Source: Pedococcus sp031456495 (GTDB taxonomy: Bacteria; Actinomycetota; Actinomycetes; Actinomycetales; Dermatophilaceae). Taken from it: 64,000 nt of DNA. Location of the stretch: the NCBI RefSeq assembly GCF_031456495.1, contig NZ_JAVDUW010000001.1, positions 1,240,001 through 1,304,000 of the forward strand, in the 5' to 3' direction. The notes under the pieces are model-generated. The model made no database searches, was not told the DNA's origin, and saw nothing but the letters and a program-made list of their open reading frames with translations. A program made the position numbers and the translations under genes. Position 1 is the stretch's first letter; every line of letters begins with the position of its first letter. This document shows, piece after piece, positions 55,027-63,476 of this stretch.

Positions 55027-55416
55027 TCAGCTGTTGCCCAGGTTGGGGAGGACGAACGCGGCGTAGGCGCCGTTCACGACGACACCCACGACGGCCGCGA
55101 TGATCGCGAAGCGCTTCGCCTTGGCCGAGCTGTCCTGCGCCCCGGCGCGGTCACCGGAGTTCCACTTGCCGTTGACCTGCGCGGCGAACACGATCGACGC
55201 GATGCCGAACGGGAGGCAGCAGAAGATGGTCGACAGGATCGCCCACACGAGGTAGTTCGGCGGAGGGGTCCCCGCAACACCGGGCGTCTCGTAGCTGGGC
55301 GCCGGCGGGGGCGCACCGTACCCACCACCCTGTCCGGGCGGCGGCGGCGCACCGTAACCGCCCCCCTGGCCCGAGCCGGGCGGCGGCGGAGGCGGAGGGG
55401 TGGTGTTGTCAGACAT
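55027..55416 (-). CDS. CD225/dispanin family membrane protein
   Basis: 129 residues. A Pro/Gly-rich N-terminal tail with repeated GQGGGYGAPPPP-like units precedes the CD225 domain: NYLVWAILSTIFCCLPFGIASIVFAAQVN, then the amphipathic loop GDRAGAQDSSAKAKRF and a second helix AIIAAVVGVVVNGAYAAFVL. The CC pair resembles the palmitoylated Cys of animal IFITM proteins. Bacterial members have no assigned job. Likely first gene of a pair with the DUF2752 gene. Confidence 0.88.
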   Translation of the reverse strand: MSDNTTPPPPPPPGSGQGGGYGAPPPPGQGGGYGAPPPAPSYETPGVAGTPPPNYLVWAILSTIFCCLPFGIASIVFAAQVNGKWNSGDRAGAQDSSAKAKRFAIIAAVVGVVVNGAYAAFVLPNLGNS

Positions 55417-55505
55417 GTCGTTCCCTTCGGTTTCGGCGCCGCTTCCCCCTTGGTCGCGACTGCGCAGAACCTATCGGAAAGGACGAACCGGGTGGCCGAA
55501 CTCCG

Positions 55506-56492
55506 TCACTGCGTCGCGGTGCGTCGCCGCCGCGCCACCTCGTACAGCGCCACGCCTGTCGCCACACCGGCGTTGAGGGACTCGACGGCCGACGACATCG
55601 GGATCGAGACGACCTGGTCGCACGTCTCGCGCACGAGCCGCGACAGGCCCTTGCCCTCCGAGCCGGTCACGATCACGATCGGCTCGGTCGCCAGCTCGAG
55701 CTCGGGCAGCTCGACGTCGCCGTCCATGTCGAGGCCGAGGACGAAGAACCCGGCCTTGCGGTAGTCCTCCAGCGCGCGGGTCAGGTTGGACGCCATGGCC
55801 ACCGGCACCCGCGCCGCGGCACCGGCCGAGGTCTTCCAGGCACTCGCCGTCATCCCGACCGAGCGGCGCTCCGGCACGACGACGCCGTGCCCGCCGAAGG
55901 CGGCGACCGACCGCACGATCGCGCCGAGGTTGCGCGGGTCGGTGATGCCATCGAGGGCCACGACGAGCGGCACGCCCGGCGCCTCGGGGTCGATGAAGTC
56001 GCGCGGGTGGGCGTACTCGTAGGGCGGGACCTGCAGCGCGAGGCCCTGGTGCACGGCGCCGTCGGTCAGGCGGTCCAGCTCGCCGCGCGGGGTCTCCAGG
56101 ACGGGGATGCCGCGGGCCGTCGCCGCCTTGAGCGCCTCACGCACACGGTCGTCGGCGTCGATGCGGCCGGCGACGTACATCGTCGTCACCGGCACCTCGG
56201 CGCGCAGCGCCTCGACGACGGCGTTGCGGCCGGCCACGACCTCGCTGGACGCCTTGCCGCCGCTGCGCCGCGTGCTGCCGCGACCGGATCCACCGGTGCG
56301 CGCCGCGCCGGTGCCCCCGTGCTTGGCAGCGGCCTTGGCCATCTTGTGCGCCTTGTGGGCAGGGCGGTCCTCGGCCCGCGGCGTCGGCCCCTTGCCCTCG
56401 AGGCCGCGGCGGCGCTGGCCGCCCGAGCCCACGGTCGGGCCCTTCTTGCCGCCCTTGCGGATCGCGCCGCGGCGCTGGGAGTTGCCGGCCAT
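55506..56492 (-). CDS. rlmB: 23S rRNA (guanosine2251-2'-O)-methyltransferase
   Basis: 328 residues. The first 85 are a basic, disordered tail (RKGGKKG, KMAKAAAKHGGTG) typical of actinobacteria. The SPOUT domain then shows motif 1 DGITDPRNLGAIVRS, motif 2 VTGSEGKGLSRL and motif 3 IPMSSAVESLNAGVATGVAL. It methylates a 23S rRNA loop nucleotide. ATG 56490-56492 overlaps the cysS stop as TGATG, the usual pair in this group. Confidence 0.95.
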   Translation of the reverse strand: MAGNSQRRGAIRKGGKKGPTVGSGGQRRRGLEGKGPTPRAEDRPAHKAHKMAKAAAKHGGTGAARTGGSGRGSTRRSGGKASSEVVAGRNAVVEALRAEVPVTTMYVAGRIDADDRVREALKAATARGIPVLETPRGELDRLTDGAVHQGLALQVPPYEYAHPRDFIDPEAPGVPLVVALDGITDPRNLGAIVRSVAAFGGHGVVVPERRSVGMTASAWKTSAGAAARVPVAMASNLTRALEDYRKAGFFVLGLDMDGDVELPELELATEPIVIVTGSEGKGLSRLVRETCDQVVSIPMSSAVESLNAGVATGVALYEVARRRRTATQ

Positions 56493-57946
56493 CAGGAACC
56501 GTCCTTCGTGGAGTCTCTGCGCGCGAGCGACCAGTTGGCCCCCGAGGCGGTGTCCTCGATGGCCACGCCGGCCGCCGAGAGCTGGTCGCGGATCGCGTCC
56601 GCGGTGGCGAAGTCGCGGGCGGCCCGGGCAGCGGCACGGGCCTCCAGCTGGGCGCCGATGAGCGCGTCGAGCGCTGCCTGCGCCTCGCCCCCGCCGGAGT
56701 CGCGGCCGCCGCCCCAGCGCGGGTCGAGCGGGTTGACGCCGAGCAGGTCGGTCATCGCCAGCACCGAGGCGAACGCCTGCTCCAGCACGACCGTGTCGCC
56801 GTCGTCCATGGCCGTGTTGCCGGCGCGGACGGTGTCGTGGACCACCGCGAGCGCACCGCTCACGTTGAGGTCGTCGTCCATCGCCGCGGCATACGCCTCG
56901 GGCACCCGGGTGGGGTCCGGCGTCGTGGACGTGCCGTCCGGCAGCGCGCGCAGCGCACGGGTGAGGAAGCCCTCGACCCGCTCGACCGCGGCCTCGGCCT
57001 CGGCCAGCGAGCCCTCGTGGTACTCGATCGTCGAGCGGTAGTGGGCCGCGGTGAGGTAGTAGCGGATCGCCAGCGGCCGGGCGACCTTGACGACCTCGGA
57101 CACGATGAGGGAGTTGCCGAGCGACTTGCTCATCTTCTCGCCGCCGACGGTGACCCAGGCGTTGTGCAGCCAGTAGTTGGCGAACCCGAGGCCGGCCGCG
57201 TGCGACTGCGCCTGCTCGTTCTCGTGGTGGGGGAAGCGAAGGTCGACGCCGCCGCCGTGGATGTCGAAGCTGTCGCCGAGGTACTTGCGGGCCATGGCCG
57301 AGCACTCGAGGTGCCAGCCCGGGCGGCCCACCCCGAACGGCGTGGGCCACGAGGCCGTCTCCGGCTCGGACTCCTTGCGGCCCTTCCACAGCGCGAAGTC
57401 GCGGGGGTCGCGCTTGCCCCGCGGGTCGGCGTCCTGCGCCGCCTCCATGTCCTCGATCCGCTGGTGGGTGAGCGCGCCGTACTCCGGGAAGCTCTGCACG
57501 TCGAAGTAGACGTCGCCGCTGTCGTCCGGCGCGGGGTAGGCGTGGCCCTTCTCGACGAGGGTCTCCATCAGGGCGACCATCTCCGGGACGTGTCCGGTCG
57601 CCCGCGGCTCGTACGTCGGCGGGAGCACCCCGAGGGCGTCGAGCGCGGCCGTCGTGGCCAGCTCGTTGCGGTAGGACAGGGCGAACCACGGCTCACCGGC
57701 CGCGGCCGACTTCGCGAGGATCTTGTCGTCGATGTCGGTGACGTTGCGCACCAGGGTGACGTCGTAGCCGTACCGGCCGACGAGCCAGCGCCGCAGCACG
57801 TCGAACGCCACGGCGAACCGGACGTGCCCGATGTGCGGCTCTGCCTGGGTGGTGAGTCCGCAGATGTAGATCCCCACCCTGCCGGGCTCCAGCGGGGTGA
57901 AGTCGCGCAGCTCACGCGCGGCGGTGTCGAACAGGCGAAGACTCAC
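56492..57946 (-). CDS. cysS: Cysteinyl-tRNA synthetase
   Basis: 484 residues. HIGH region ICGLTTQAEPHIGHVRF, where TTQ replaces the commoner PTV, zinc Cys in GWHLECSAM, zinc His in PHHENEQAQS, and the KMSKSLGNS loop. It charges tRNA-Cys. GTG 57944-57946 is 7 nt after TAGCCT, so leaderless. With rlmB it makes the standard actinobacterial pair. The zinc-binding residues are intact, so the TTQ variant is unlikely to affect activity. Confidence 0.97.
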   Translation of the reverse strand: MSLRLFDTAARELRDFTPLEPGRVGIYICGLTTQAEPHIGHVRFAVAFDVLRRWLVGRYGYDVTLVRNVTDIDDKILAKSAAAGEPWFALSYRNELATTAALDALGVLPPTYEPRATGHVPEMVALMETLVEKGHAYPAPDDSGDVYFDVQSFPEYGALTHQRIEDMEAAQDADPRGKRDPRDFALWKGRKESEPETASWPTPFGVGRPGWHLECSAMARKYLGDSFDIHGGGVDLRFPHHENEQAQSHAAGLGFANYWLHNAWVTVGGEKMSKSLGNSLIVSEVVKVARPLAIRYYLTAAHYRSTIEYHEGSLAEAEAAVERVEGFLTRALRALPDGTSTTPDPTRVPEAYAAAMDDDLNVSGALAVVHDTVRAGNTAMDDGDTVVLEQAFASVLAMTDLLGVNPLDPRWGGGRDSGGGEAQAALDALIGAQLEARAAARAARDFATADAIRDQLSAAGVAIEDTASGANWSLARRDSTKDGS

Positions 57947-58031
57947 GCGCGCAAGGCTACCTGCGGGCGCACCCACCCACCGAAACGCTACGGTGTGCGC
58001 ACTTCGCACGACCGAGCTCAGGGGGGCCGGG

Positions 58032-58409
58032 GTGAACCCGTTCGACGTCCGCAGTGTCAACGTCCTCGACGCGGCGACGATGGTGGCGCTGGTCGTGGCC
58101 GCCGGCGTCGTCCTCGCACGGGGTCGCGCAGCCCCCTGGTCCGTCCTGGGCGGCACGGGTTTCGCCCTGCTGGCCCTGACGCGGCTGGCGAACCTCCTCG
58201 TGCTCCAGTGGCTCGTCCGGAGCGACGCCTCGCCGGTCTACGAGCGGGTCCGCACCCTCGAGCTGCTCAACGGGGCGGTCTCCCTCATCGGCACGGCCGG
58301 ACTCGGAGTGCTGCTCGCGGCGGTCCTCGCCGGGCGGTCGAGGGCCTCGGCGGCGTCGCCGACCGCCGCGGGCGCGGAGGCGCAACCCGGGTACCCGCCG
58401 CCCGCCTGA
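58032..58409 (+). CDS. Small membrane protein of unknown function
   Basis: 125 residues from GTG 58032. Three hydrophobic helices (about 12-30, 41-60, 78-101) and an Ala-rich C-terminal tail. No family known to me. A TACGGT hexamer in the region upstream could be the -10. It is divergent from cysS. Confidence 0.55.
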   Translation: MNPFDVRSVNVLDAATMVALVVAAGVVLARGRAAPWSVLGGTGFALLALTRLANLLVLQWLVRSDASPVYERVRTLELLNGAVSLIGTAGLGVLLAAVLAGRSRASAASPTAAGAEAQPGYPPPA

Positions 58410-58476
58410 CCCGCCGCTGAGGGCTTGACCCCGCACACAGGAACCTCCAAGGAACCGTCCAGCGGGGTGGACCACG

Positions 58477-58989
58477 GTGTACCGCGTGGACACCCTGATC
58501 CGCCTCACGGCGACCTACGCCCTGTACGCCGTCGCCCTCGTGGCGGCGGTGTCGTGGCTGCGGTCCCCCCGGCGGGCCAAGGCGCCGTATGCCGTCGCCG
58601 CCGTCCTCGCCGCCGGCCTCGTGGGTGTCCTCGTCAAGGTCGCCGGCACCGCCTGGACCGACCCGCGACCCTTCGTCGTCGACCACTCCACCCCCCTGAT
58701 CGCGCACTCGGTCGACAACGGCTTCCCCTCGGACCACACCGCGCTGGCCGCCGCCATCGCCCTCGTCGTCCTCGCGTGGCACCGGCGCACGGGCGTGCTC
58801 CTGCTCCTCCTCGCAGCGGTGCTCGGCGCCTCGCGCGTCCTGGCCGGCTTGCACCACGTGCCCGACGTCGCCGCCGGGTACGCCGTGGGAATCCTCGCCG
58901 GAGGGGTCGCCGTCCTGGTGTCCCGGGCCCTCCCGTGGCCACGGATCGAGGCGCGCGTGCCCCTGCTGGGGCGCGCCCGCGCCACCTAG
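58477..58989 (+). CDS. PAP2 family phosphatase
   Basis: 170 residues, five helices. The three phosphatase motifs are in order: K-x6-RP in VKVAGTAWTDPRPF, PSDH in NGFPSDHTALAAA, and SR-x5-H in ASRVLAGLHHVPD. It dephosphorylates lipid phosphates such as undecaprenyl pyrophosphate at the membrane; the exact lipid is unknown. The start GTG 58477 has no clear ribosome site. Confidence 0.9.
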   Translation: MYRVDTLIRLTATYALYAVALVAAVSWLRSPRRAKAPYAVAAVLAAGLVGVLVKVAGTAWTDPRPFVVDHSTPLIAHSVDNGFPSDHTALAAAIALVVLAWHRRTGVLLLLLAAVLGASRVLAGLHHVPDVAAGYAVGILAGGVAVLVSRALPWPRIEARVPLLGRARAT

Positions 58990-59084
58990 ACCGACCCGGT
59001 GGGCGCCCCGGTCTCCCCTGCCGCGCGGCGCCCGCCGGGTCACCCCCCGGCCGGGCTCACACCCGGCTCGGTGGCCGCGGTCCA

Positions 59085-59103
59085 GCCACCTGCGGCAGGT
59101 GGC
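59085..59103 (-). terminator. Short hairpin after the MBL hydrolase gene
   Basis: GCCACCT / AGGTGGC, 7-bp stem, 5-nt loop, just past the MBL stop. Confidence 0.5.
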
Positions 59104-59108
59104 TTGCC

Positions 59109-59777
59109 TCAGTGGCCGCGGTCGAGCCACTCCTGCAGGTGCGGGGCCTCCGCCGCGATCACCGTGCTGTCGCCGTGACCGGTGAGGACGACCGTCTCGT
59201 CCGGCAGGGTCAGCAGGCGGTCGCGGATCGAGGCGACGATCGTCGGGAAGTCGCTGAACGAGCGCCCGGTCGCACCGGGGCCGCCCTGGAACAGCGTGTC
59301 GCCGGTGAAGACGACCCCGAGCTGCGGCACGTAGAAGCTGCAGGCACCCGGCGTGTGCCCCGGCGTGTGGATGACGTGCAGGTCGGCGTCGCCGACGTGC
59401 AGGACGTCGCCGTCGGCCAGCTCGCGGTCCGGGGTCACGGGGTAGAGCTCGTCCCACAGCATCCGGTCGTCCGGGTGCAGGTACGACGGAGCGCGGGTCG
59501 AGTCGCAGACCTCGCCGGCGGCGTTGATGTGGTCGTTGTGGCCGTGGGTCAGCAGCAGCCCCGTGACGCGGCGCGCGTGCGGGATCGACTTCACGATCGC
59601 CCGGCCGTCGTGGGCAGCGTCGATGACGACGCACTCCTTGTCGTCGCCGACGACCCAGACGTTGTTGTCGACCTCCCACGACCCTCCGTCGAGCTCGAAG
59701 GTCCCCGACGTCACGACGCGCTCGACGCGGACCCCGCCGGCCGTCGGGCCGATGTCGGCCAGCAGCTCGGCAGTCAT
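59109..59777 (-). CDS. MBL-fold hydrolase of the mycothiol formaldehyde pathway
   Basis: 222 residues. Metallo-beta-lactamase motifs: LLLTHGHNDHINAAG, HTPGHTPGACS, TGDTLFQGG and TGHGDST, giving the two-metal glyoxalase II-like site. The ATG overlaps the stop of the mycothiol dehydrogenase (ATGA). In many actinobacteria these two genes sit together; the hydrolase may release formate from S-formyl-mycothiol. No other thiol enzyme is near. Confidence 0.9.
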   Translation of the reverse strand: MTAELLADIGPTAGGVRVERVVTSGTFELDGGSWEVDNNVWVVGDDKECVVIDAAHDGRAIVKSIPHARRVTGLLLTHGHNDHINAAGEVCDSTRAPSYLHPDDRMLWDELYPVTPDRELADGDVLHVGDADLHVIHTPGHTPGACSFYVPQLGVVFTGDTLFQGGPGATGRSFSDFPTIVASIRDRLLTLPDETVVLTGHGDSTVIAAEAPHLQEWLDRGH

Positions 59778-60862
59778 CGCAGCACCACGACCGAGCGCAG
59801 CACGTCGCCCTTCTCCATCTTCTCGAAAGCCGCCTCGACGTCGTCGAGGCCGACCCGCTCGCTGACGAAGGCGTCGAGGTCGAACCGTCCCTGCCGGTAG
59901 AGGTCGACGAGCATCGGGAAGTCCCGGCTGGGCAGGCAGTCGCCGTACCAGCTCGACTTCAGCGCCCCGCCCCGCCCGAAGATCTCGATCATCGGCAGGG
60001 TCACCTGCTTGTCCGGCGTCGGCACGCCCACGAGCACGACCGTCCCGGCGAGGTCGCGCGCGTAGAAGGCCTGCTCGTACGTCTCGGGCCGGCCGACCGC
60101 CTCGACGACGACGTCCGCCCCGAAGCCGCCGGTCAGCTCGCGCACCCGCTCGACGACGTCCTCGGTCCGCCCGTTGACGGTGTGGGTCGCACCGAACCGC
60201 TTCGCCTGCTCCAGCTTCCGGTCGTCGACGTCGACGGCGACGATCGTCGTCGCCCCGGCGACCTGGGCCCCGGCGATGGCGGCGTTCCCCACGCCACCGC
60301 AGCCGATCACCGCGACCGAGTCGCCGCGGCCCACGCCCCCGGTGTTGACCGCCGCGCCGAAGCCGGCCATGACGCCACAGCCCAGCAGGCCCACCGCGGC
60401 CGCGTCGGCCTCCGGGTCGACCTTCGTGCACTGGCCGGCCGCGACGAGGGTCTTCTCGGCGAAGGCGCCGATCCCCAGCGCCGGCGTGAGCTCCGTGCCG
60501 TCCTCCAGGGTCATCTTCTGGCGGGCGTTGTGGGTGGCGAAGCAGTACCACGGCTTGCCCTTGAGGCAGGCCCGGCACTGGCCGCAGACGGCCCGCCAGT
60601 TCAGGACGACGAAGTCGCCCGGCGCCACCTCGGTCACGCCCTCGCCGACCGCCTCGACGACGCCGGCCGCCTCGTGCCCGAGCAGGAACGGGAACTCGTC
60701 GTTGATGCCGCCCTCCCGGTAGTGCAGGTCGGTGTGGCACACCCCGCACGACTGCACCGCGACGACCGCCTCGCCCGGACCAGGGTCGGGCACGACGATG
60801 TCGACGAGCTCGACGGGCGCGCCCTTGCTCCTGGCGACGACGCCCTTGACGGTCTGCGGCAT
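59774..60862 (-). CDS. mscR: S-(hydroxymethyl)mycothiol dehydrogenase
   Basis: 362 residues. Zinc-type alcohol dehydrogenase: catalytic Cys in VQSCGVCHTDLHYREG, GHEAAGVVEAVGEG, four-Cys structural zinc region (VCGQCRACLKGKPWYC), and Rossmann loop GCGGVGNAAIAGA. Sequence order fits MscR/AdhE2, which oxidises the mycothiol-formaldehyde adduct and can reduce S-nitrosomycothiol. AAGGAGG five bases upstream sets the ATG. Operon with the MBL hydrolase. Confidence 0.93.
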   Translation of the reverse strand: MPQTVKGVVARSKGAPVELVDIVVPDPGPGEAVVAVQSCGVCHTDLHYREGGINDEFPFLLGHEAAGVVEAVGEGVTEVAPGDFVVLNWRAVCGQCRACLKGKPWYCFATHNARQKMTLEDGTELTPALGIGAFAEKTLVAAGQCTKVDPEADAAAVGLLGCGVMAGFGAAVNTGGVGRGDSVAVIGCGGVGNAAIAGAQVAGATTIVAVDVDDRKLEQAKRFGATHTVNGRTEDVVERVRELTGGFGADVVVEAVGRPETYEQAFYARDLAGTVVLVGVPTPDKQVTLPMIEIFGRGGALKSSWYGDCLPSRDFPMLVDLYRQGRFDLDAFVSERVGLDDVEAAFEKMEKGDVLRSVVVLR

Positions 60863-60948
60863 GGGTCCTCCTTCGGGGGTGGCTCCTGTCGCACCGACCC
60901 TATGCCGGGTGCGTGCGCGCGGCCCGCCCGGGCGGTCGGCCGCGGTGG

Positions 60949-61440
60949 TCAGTCCCGGGGGACGACCAGGGCGGTGGCGATCGCCGCGACGCCCTCACCG
61001 CGACCCGTGAGCCCCAGGCGGTCGGTCGTCGTGCCGCTCACCGAGACCGGGGCGCCCGCGGCCCGCGACATCGCGGCCTGGGCCTCCGCCCGGCGGGTGC
61101 CGACCCTGGGCCGGTTGCCGATGACCTGCACGGCCACGTTGCCCACCTCGAACCCCGCCTCGCGCACCAGCCGAGCCGCCTCCGCCAGCAGCGTCAGCCC
61201 CGAGGCACCCGCGAGCTCGGGCCGGGCCGTGCCGAAGTGCTCCCCGAGGTCGCCGATGCCGGCCGCCGAGAAGAGCGCGTCACACGCTGCGTGGCAGGCC
61301 ACGTCGGCGTCCGAGTGGCCCTCCAGCGCGGGTTCCCCGGGCCAGCCGAGCCCCGCCATGCGCAGCTCGCGCTCGGGTCCCCCGCCGAAGGCGTGCACGT
61401 CGACGCCGATGCCCGTGCGCGGCATACCGGGAGCAACCAT
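60949..61440 (-). CDS. ispF: 2-C-methyl-D-erythritol 2,4-cyclodiphosphate synthase
   Basis: 163 residues. Metal ligands in GVDVHAF and GHSDADV, plus GDLGEHFGT, and the trimer closing segment KPRVGTRRAE-like NRPRVGTRR. ATTTT-like start signals are absent; the ATG at 61438-61440 is favoured, with a further Met five residues later possible. It makes MEcPP in the MEP isoprenoid route. Commonly ispF is directly after ispD; here a plus-strand acetyltransferase gene separates them. Confidence 0.94.
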   Translation of the reverse strand: MVAPGMPRTGIGVDVHAFGGGPERELRMAGLGWPGEPALEGHSDADVACHAACDALFSAAGIGDLGEHFGTARPELAGASGLTLLAEAARLVREAGFEVGNVAVQVIGNRPRVGTRRAEAQAAMSRAAGAPVSVSGTTTDRLGLTGRGEGVAAIATALVVPRD

Positions 61441-61511
61441 GGCGCCATCCAACCACCGGCGGAGGAAACCCGGGTGAGCCGGCGCCCACGCCCCGGCTAC
61501 GGTTGCGCCGC

Positions 61512-62096
61512 ATGGACGCCCCGATGCCCGTGCCCACCCTCTCCGACGACCTCGTCACCCTGCGCCCGCACCGCGAGGACGACCTCGAGCCGGTGCTCGA
61601 GCGCTGCCTCGACGAGGACACGCGGCGCTACACGACCATCCCGCTCGAGTACACCCGCGAGATGGCGAAGGAGTACCTCACCGGGCTGCTCGAGCCGTCC
61701 GCGTCGGTGGTCTCGTGGGCGATCGAGGTCGAGGGTGCGTATGCCGGGACGATCGACCTGCGGCGCATGCCGGTCGACGAGGGGGCGGGCGACCTGGGGT
61801 TCGTGACCCACCCGGCCTTCCGCGGTCGCGGCGTCATGTCGGCAGCCGTCCGGCTGGCCGTGGGGCACGCGTTCGGCACGCTGGGCTGGACGGCCGTGCG
61901 GTGGCAGGCGCACGCCGGCAACTGGGGCAGCGCGAAGGCCGTGTGGCGCGCAGGGTTCCCCGTGCCGGTGTCCGTGCCGGACCTGCTCGTCGAGCGCGGT
62001 CGGCTGGTCGACGGGTGGATCAGCACCCTGCGCGCGCCGGCGTCGGCCGAGCCCGTGGTCCCGTGGGGGGACGTGGTGGCGGCCCTGACCCGCTGA
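61512..62096 (+). CDS. GNAT family N-acetyltransferase (RimJ/RimL type)
   Basis: 194 residues. RimJ/RimL-like: TLRPHREDDLEPVLERCLD, GTIDLRRMPVDEGAGDLGFVTHPAFRGRGVMSAAVRL (acetyl-CoA site), and AVRWQAHAGNWGSAKAVWRAGF. The substrate could be a protein N-terminus or a small amine. ATG 61512 is 8 nt after TACGGT, so a leaderless mRNA is likely. It sits on the opposite strand between ispF and ispD. Confidence 0.88.
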   Translation: MDAPMPVPTLSDDLVTLRPHREDDLEPVLERCLDEDTRRYTTIPLEYTREMAKEYLTGLLEPSASVVSWAIEVEGAYAGTIDLRRMPVDEGAGDLGFVTHPAFRGRGVMSAAVRLAVGHAFGTLGWTAVRWQAHAGNWGSAKAVWRAGFPVPVSVPDLLVERGRLVDGWISTLRAPASAEPVVPWGDVVAALTR

Positions 62097-62125
62097 GCCG
62101 GCGCCCGCCGCGTGGCCGCCTGCGG

Positions 62126-62800
62126 TCAGAGGTCGGCGAGGTGACGCTCGGCGACCGCGAGGTCGTCGGGCGTCGTGATCTTGAAGGCGAGCCGGTCGCC
62201 CTCGACGACGTGCACGGTCCCGCCCTCGCGCTCCACCAGGGCGGCGTCGTCCGTCGCGGCCGCCCCGGAGGCGTGGGCCTGCTCGAGGACCGTCCGGCGG
62301 AACGCCTGCGGGGTCTGGATCGCGCGCAGGGCCGAGCGGTCGGGAGTCCCGACGACCCGGCCGGCCGCGTCGACCTGCTTGATGGTGTCGGCCACGGGCA
62401 GTCCCGGGACGACGGCGTCGTGTCCCGCCCGCACCTCGCGGACCAGCCTGCTGAACAGGCTCGGCGGCGCGAGGGCGCGGGCGGCGTCGTGCACCAGGAC
62501 GACCTCGTCCGTAGGCCTCAGCGCGGCCAGCCCGGCAGCGACCGAGTCGGTGCGCTCGGCGCCGCCGGTGACGACGTCGACGTCGCGCGGACGGCCGCTC
62601 CGGGACGCGATCGCGCCCGCCTCCCCGATGTGGGAGACGGGCGCGACGACGATGACGTGGGTGACCTCGGGTGCCCGCAGGGCACGGGTGACGGCGTGTT
62701 CGAGGACCGTCACACCGGCCAGTGGCACGAACGCCTTGGGCTGGGCGGCCCCGAGACGGGTGCCCTGTCCCCCGGCGACGAGGACGACCGCAACGCTCAG
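62126..62800 (-). CDS. ispD: 2-C-methyl-D-erythritol 4-phosphate cytidylyltransferase
   Basis: 224 residues. Nucleotide loop VLVAGGQGTRLGAAQPKAFV, VLVHDAARALAPP, VPGLPVADTIKQV and AIQTPQAFR are the IspD set. No ATG, GTG or TTG lies in frame near this N-terminus; the frame from the fold reaches CTG at 62798-62800, which overlaps the carD stop as CTGA, the position where neighbours have ATGA or GTGA. CTG is the likely start. It makes CDP-ME in the MEP pathway and is coupled to carD. Confidence 0.9.
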   Translation of the reverse strand: MSVAVVLVAGGQGTRLGAAQPKAFVPLAGVTVLEHAVTRALRAPEVTHVIVVAPVSHIGEAGAIASRSGRPRDVDVVTGGAERTDSVAAGLAALRPTDEVVLVHDAARALAPPSLFSRLVREVRAGHDAVVPGLPVADTIKQVDAAGRVVGTPDRSALRAIQTPQAFRRTVLEQAHASGAAATDDAALVEREGGTVHVVEGDRLAFKITTPDDLAVAERHLADL

Positions 62801-63279
62801 GAGGCGAGCACCTCGTCGAGGATGGCCTCGGCCTTGTCCTCGTTGGTCTTCTCGGCCAGGGCCAGCTCGGAGACGAGGATCTGACGGGCCTTGGCGAGCA
62901 TGCGCTTCTCGCCGGCCGACAGTCCACGGTCCTTGTCGCGGCGCCACAGGTCGCGGACGACCTCGGCCACCTTGATGACGTCACCGGACGCCAGCTTCTC
63001 GAGGTTCGCCTTGTACCGGCGCGACCAGTTGGTCGGCTCCTCGGTGTGGGGGGCGCGCAGGACCGCGAAGACCTTGTCCAGACCGTCCTGGCCGACGACG
63101 TCGCGGACGCCGATGTCCTCGCAGTTCTCCGCGGGCACCTCGATCGTCAGGTCGCCCTGGGCCACCTTGAGCTTGAGGTAGATCTTCTCCTCGCCCTTGA
63201 TCGTGCGGGTGTTGATTTCTTCGATCAGAGCAGCCCCGTGGTGGGGGTACACGACCGTCTCGCCGACCTTGAAAACCAT
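62797..63279 (-). CDS. carD: CarD family transcription factor
   Basis: 160 residues. N-terminal RNA-polymerase-interacting domain (MVFKVGETVVYPHHGAALIEEI) and C-terminal DNA-binding helical domain (NWSRRYKANLEKLASGDVIKVAEVVRDLWRRDKDRG). It binds the RNA polymerase beta subunit and stabilises open promoters. AAAGGGGA is about nine bases before the ATG. First gene of carD-ispD, the widespread actinobacterial order. Promoter -10 near GATATTCT at 63308-63315. Confidence 0.96.
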   Translation of the reverse strand: MVFKVGETVVYPHHGAALIEEINTRTIKGEEKIYLKLKVAQGDLTIEVPAENCEDIGVRDVVGQDGLDKVFAVLRAPHTEEPTNWSRRYKANLEKLASGDVIKVAEVVRDLWRRDKDRGLSAGEKRMLAKARQILVSELALAEKTNEDKAEAILDEVLAS

Positions 63280-63476
63280 GTGCTGTTTTCCCCTTTCGCG
63301 ACCTCAAGAATATCACGACACGCCGACCACGGGAAAGCCGGAGCGATCGCGTTTTCGCTGGTCAGGGGCTTGCAAAGGCCTTGGGCGACAACGATTTCGG
63401 TCTTGACAGAAGGGTGTGGCTCATGCAACGCGCGGGGGTGCGTGCGAGTCCGGAAGGGCCCGGTAGGCTGTCCCGC

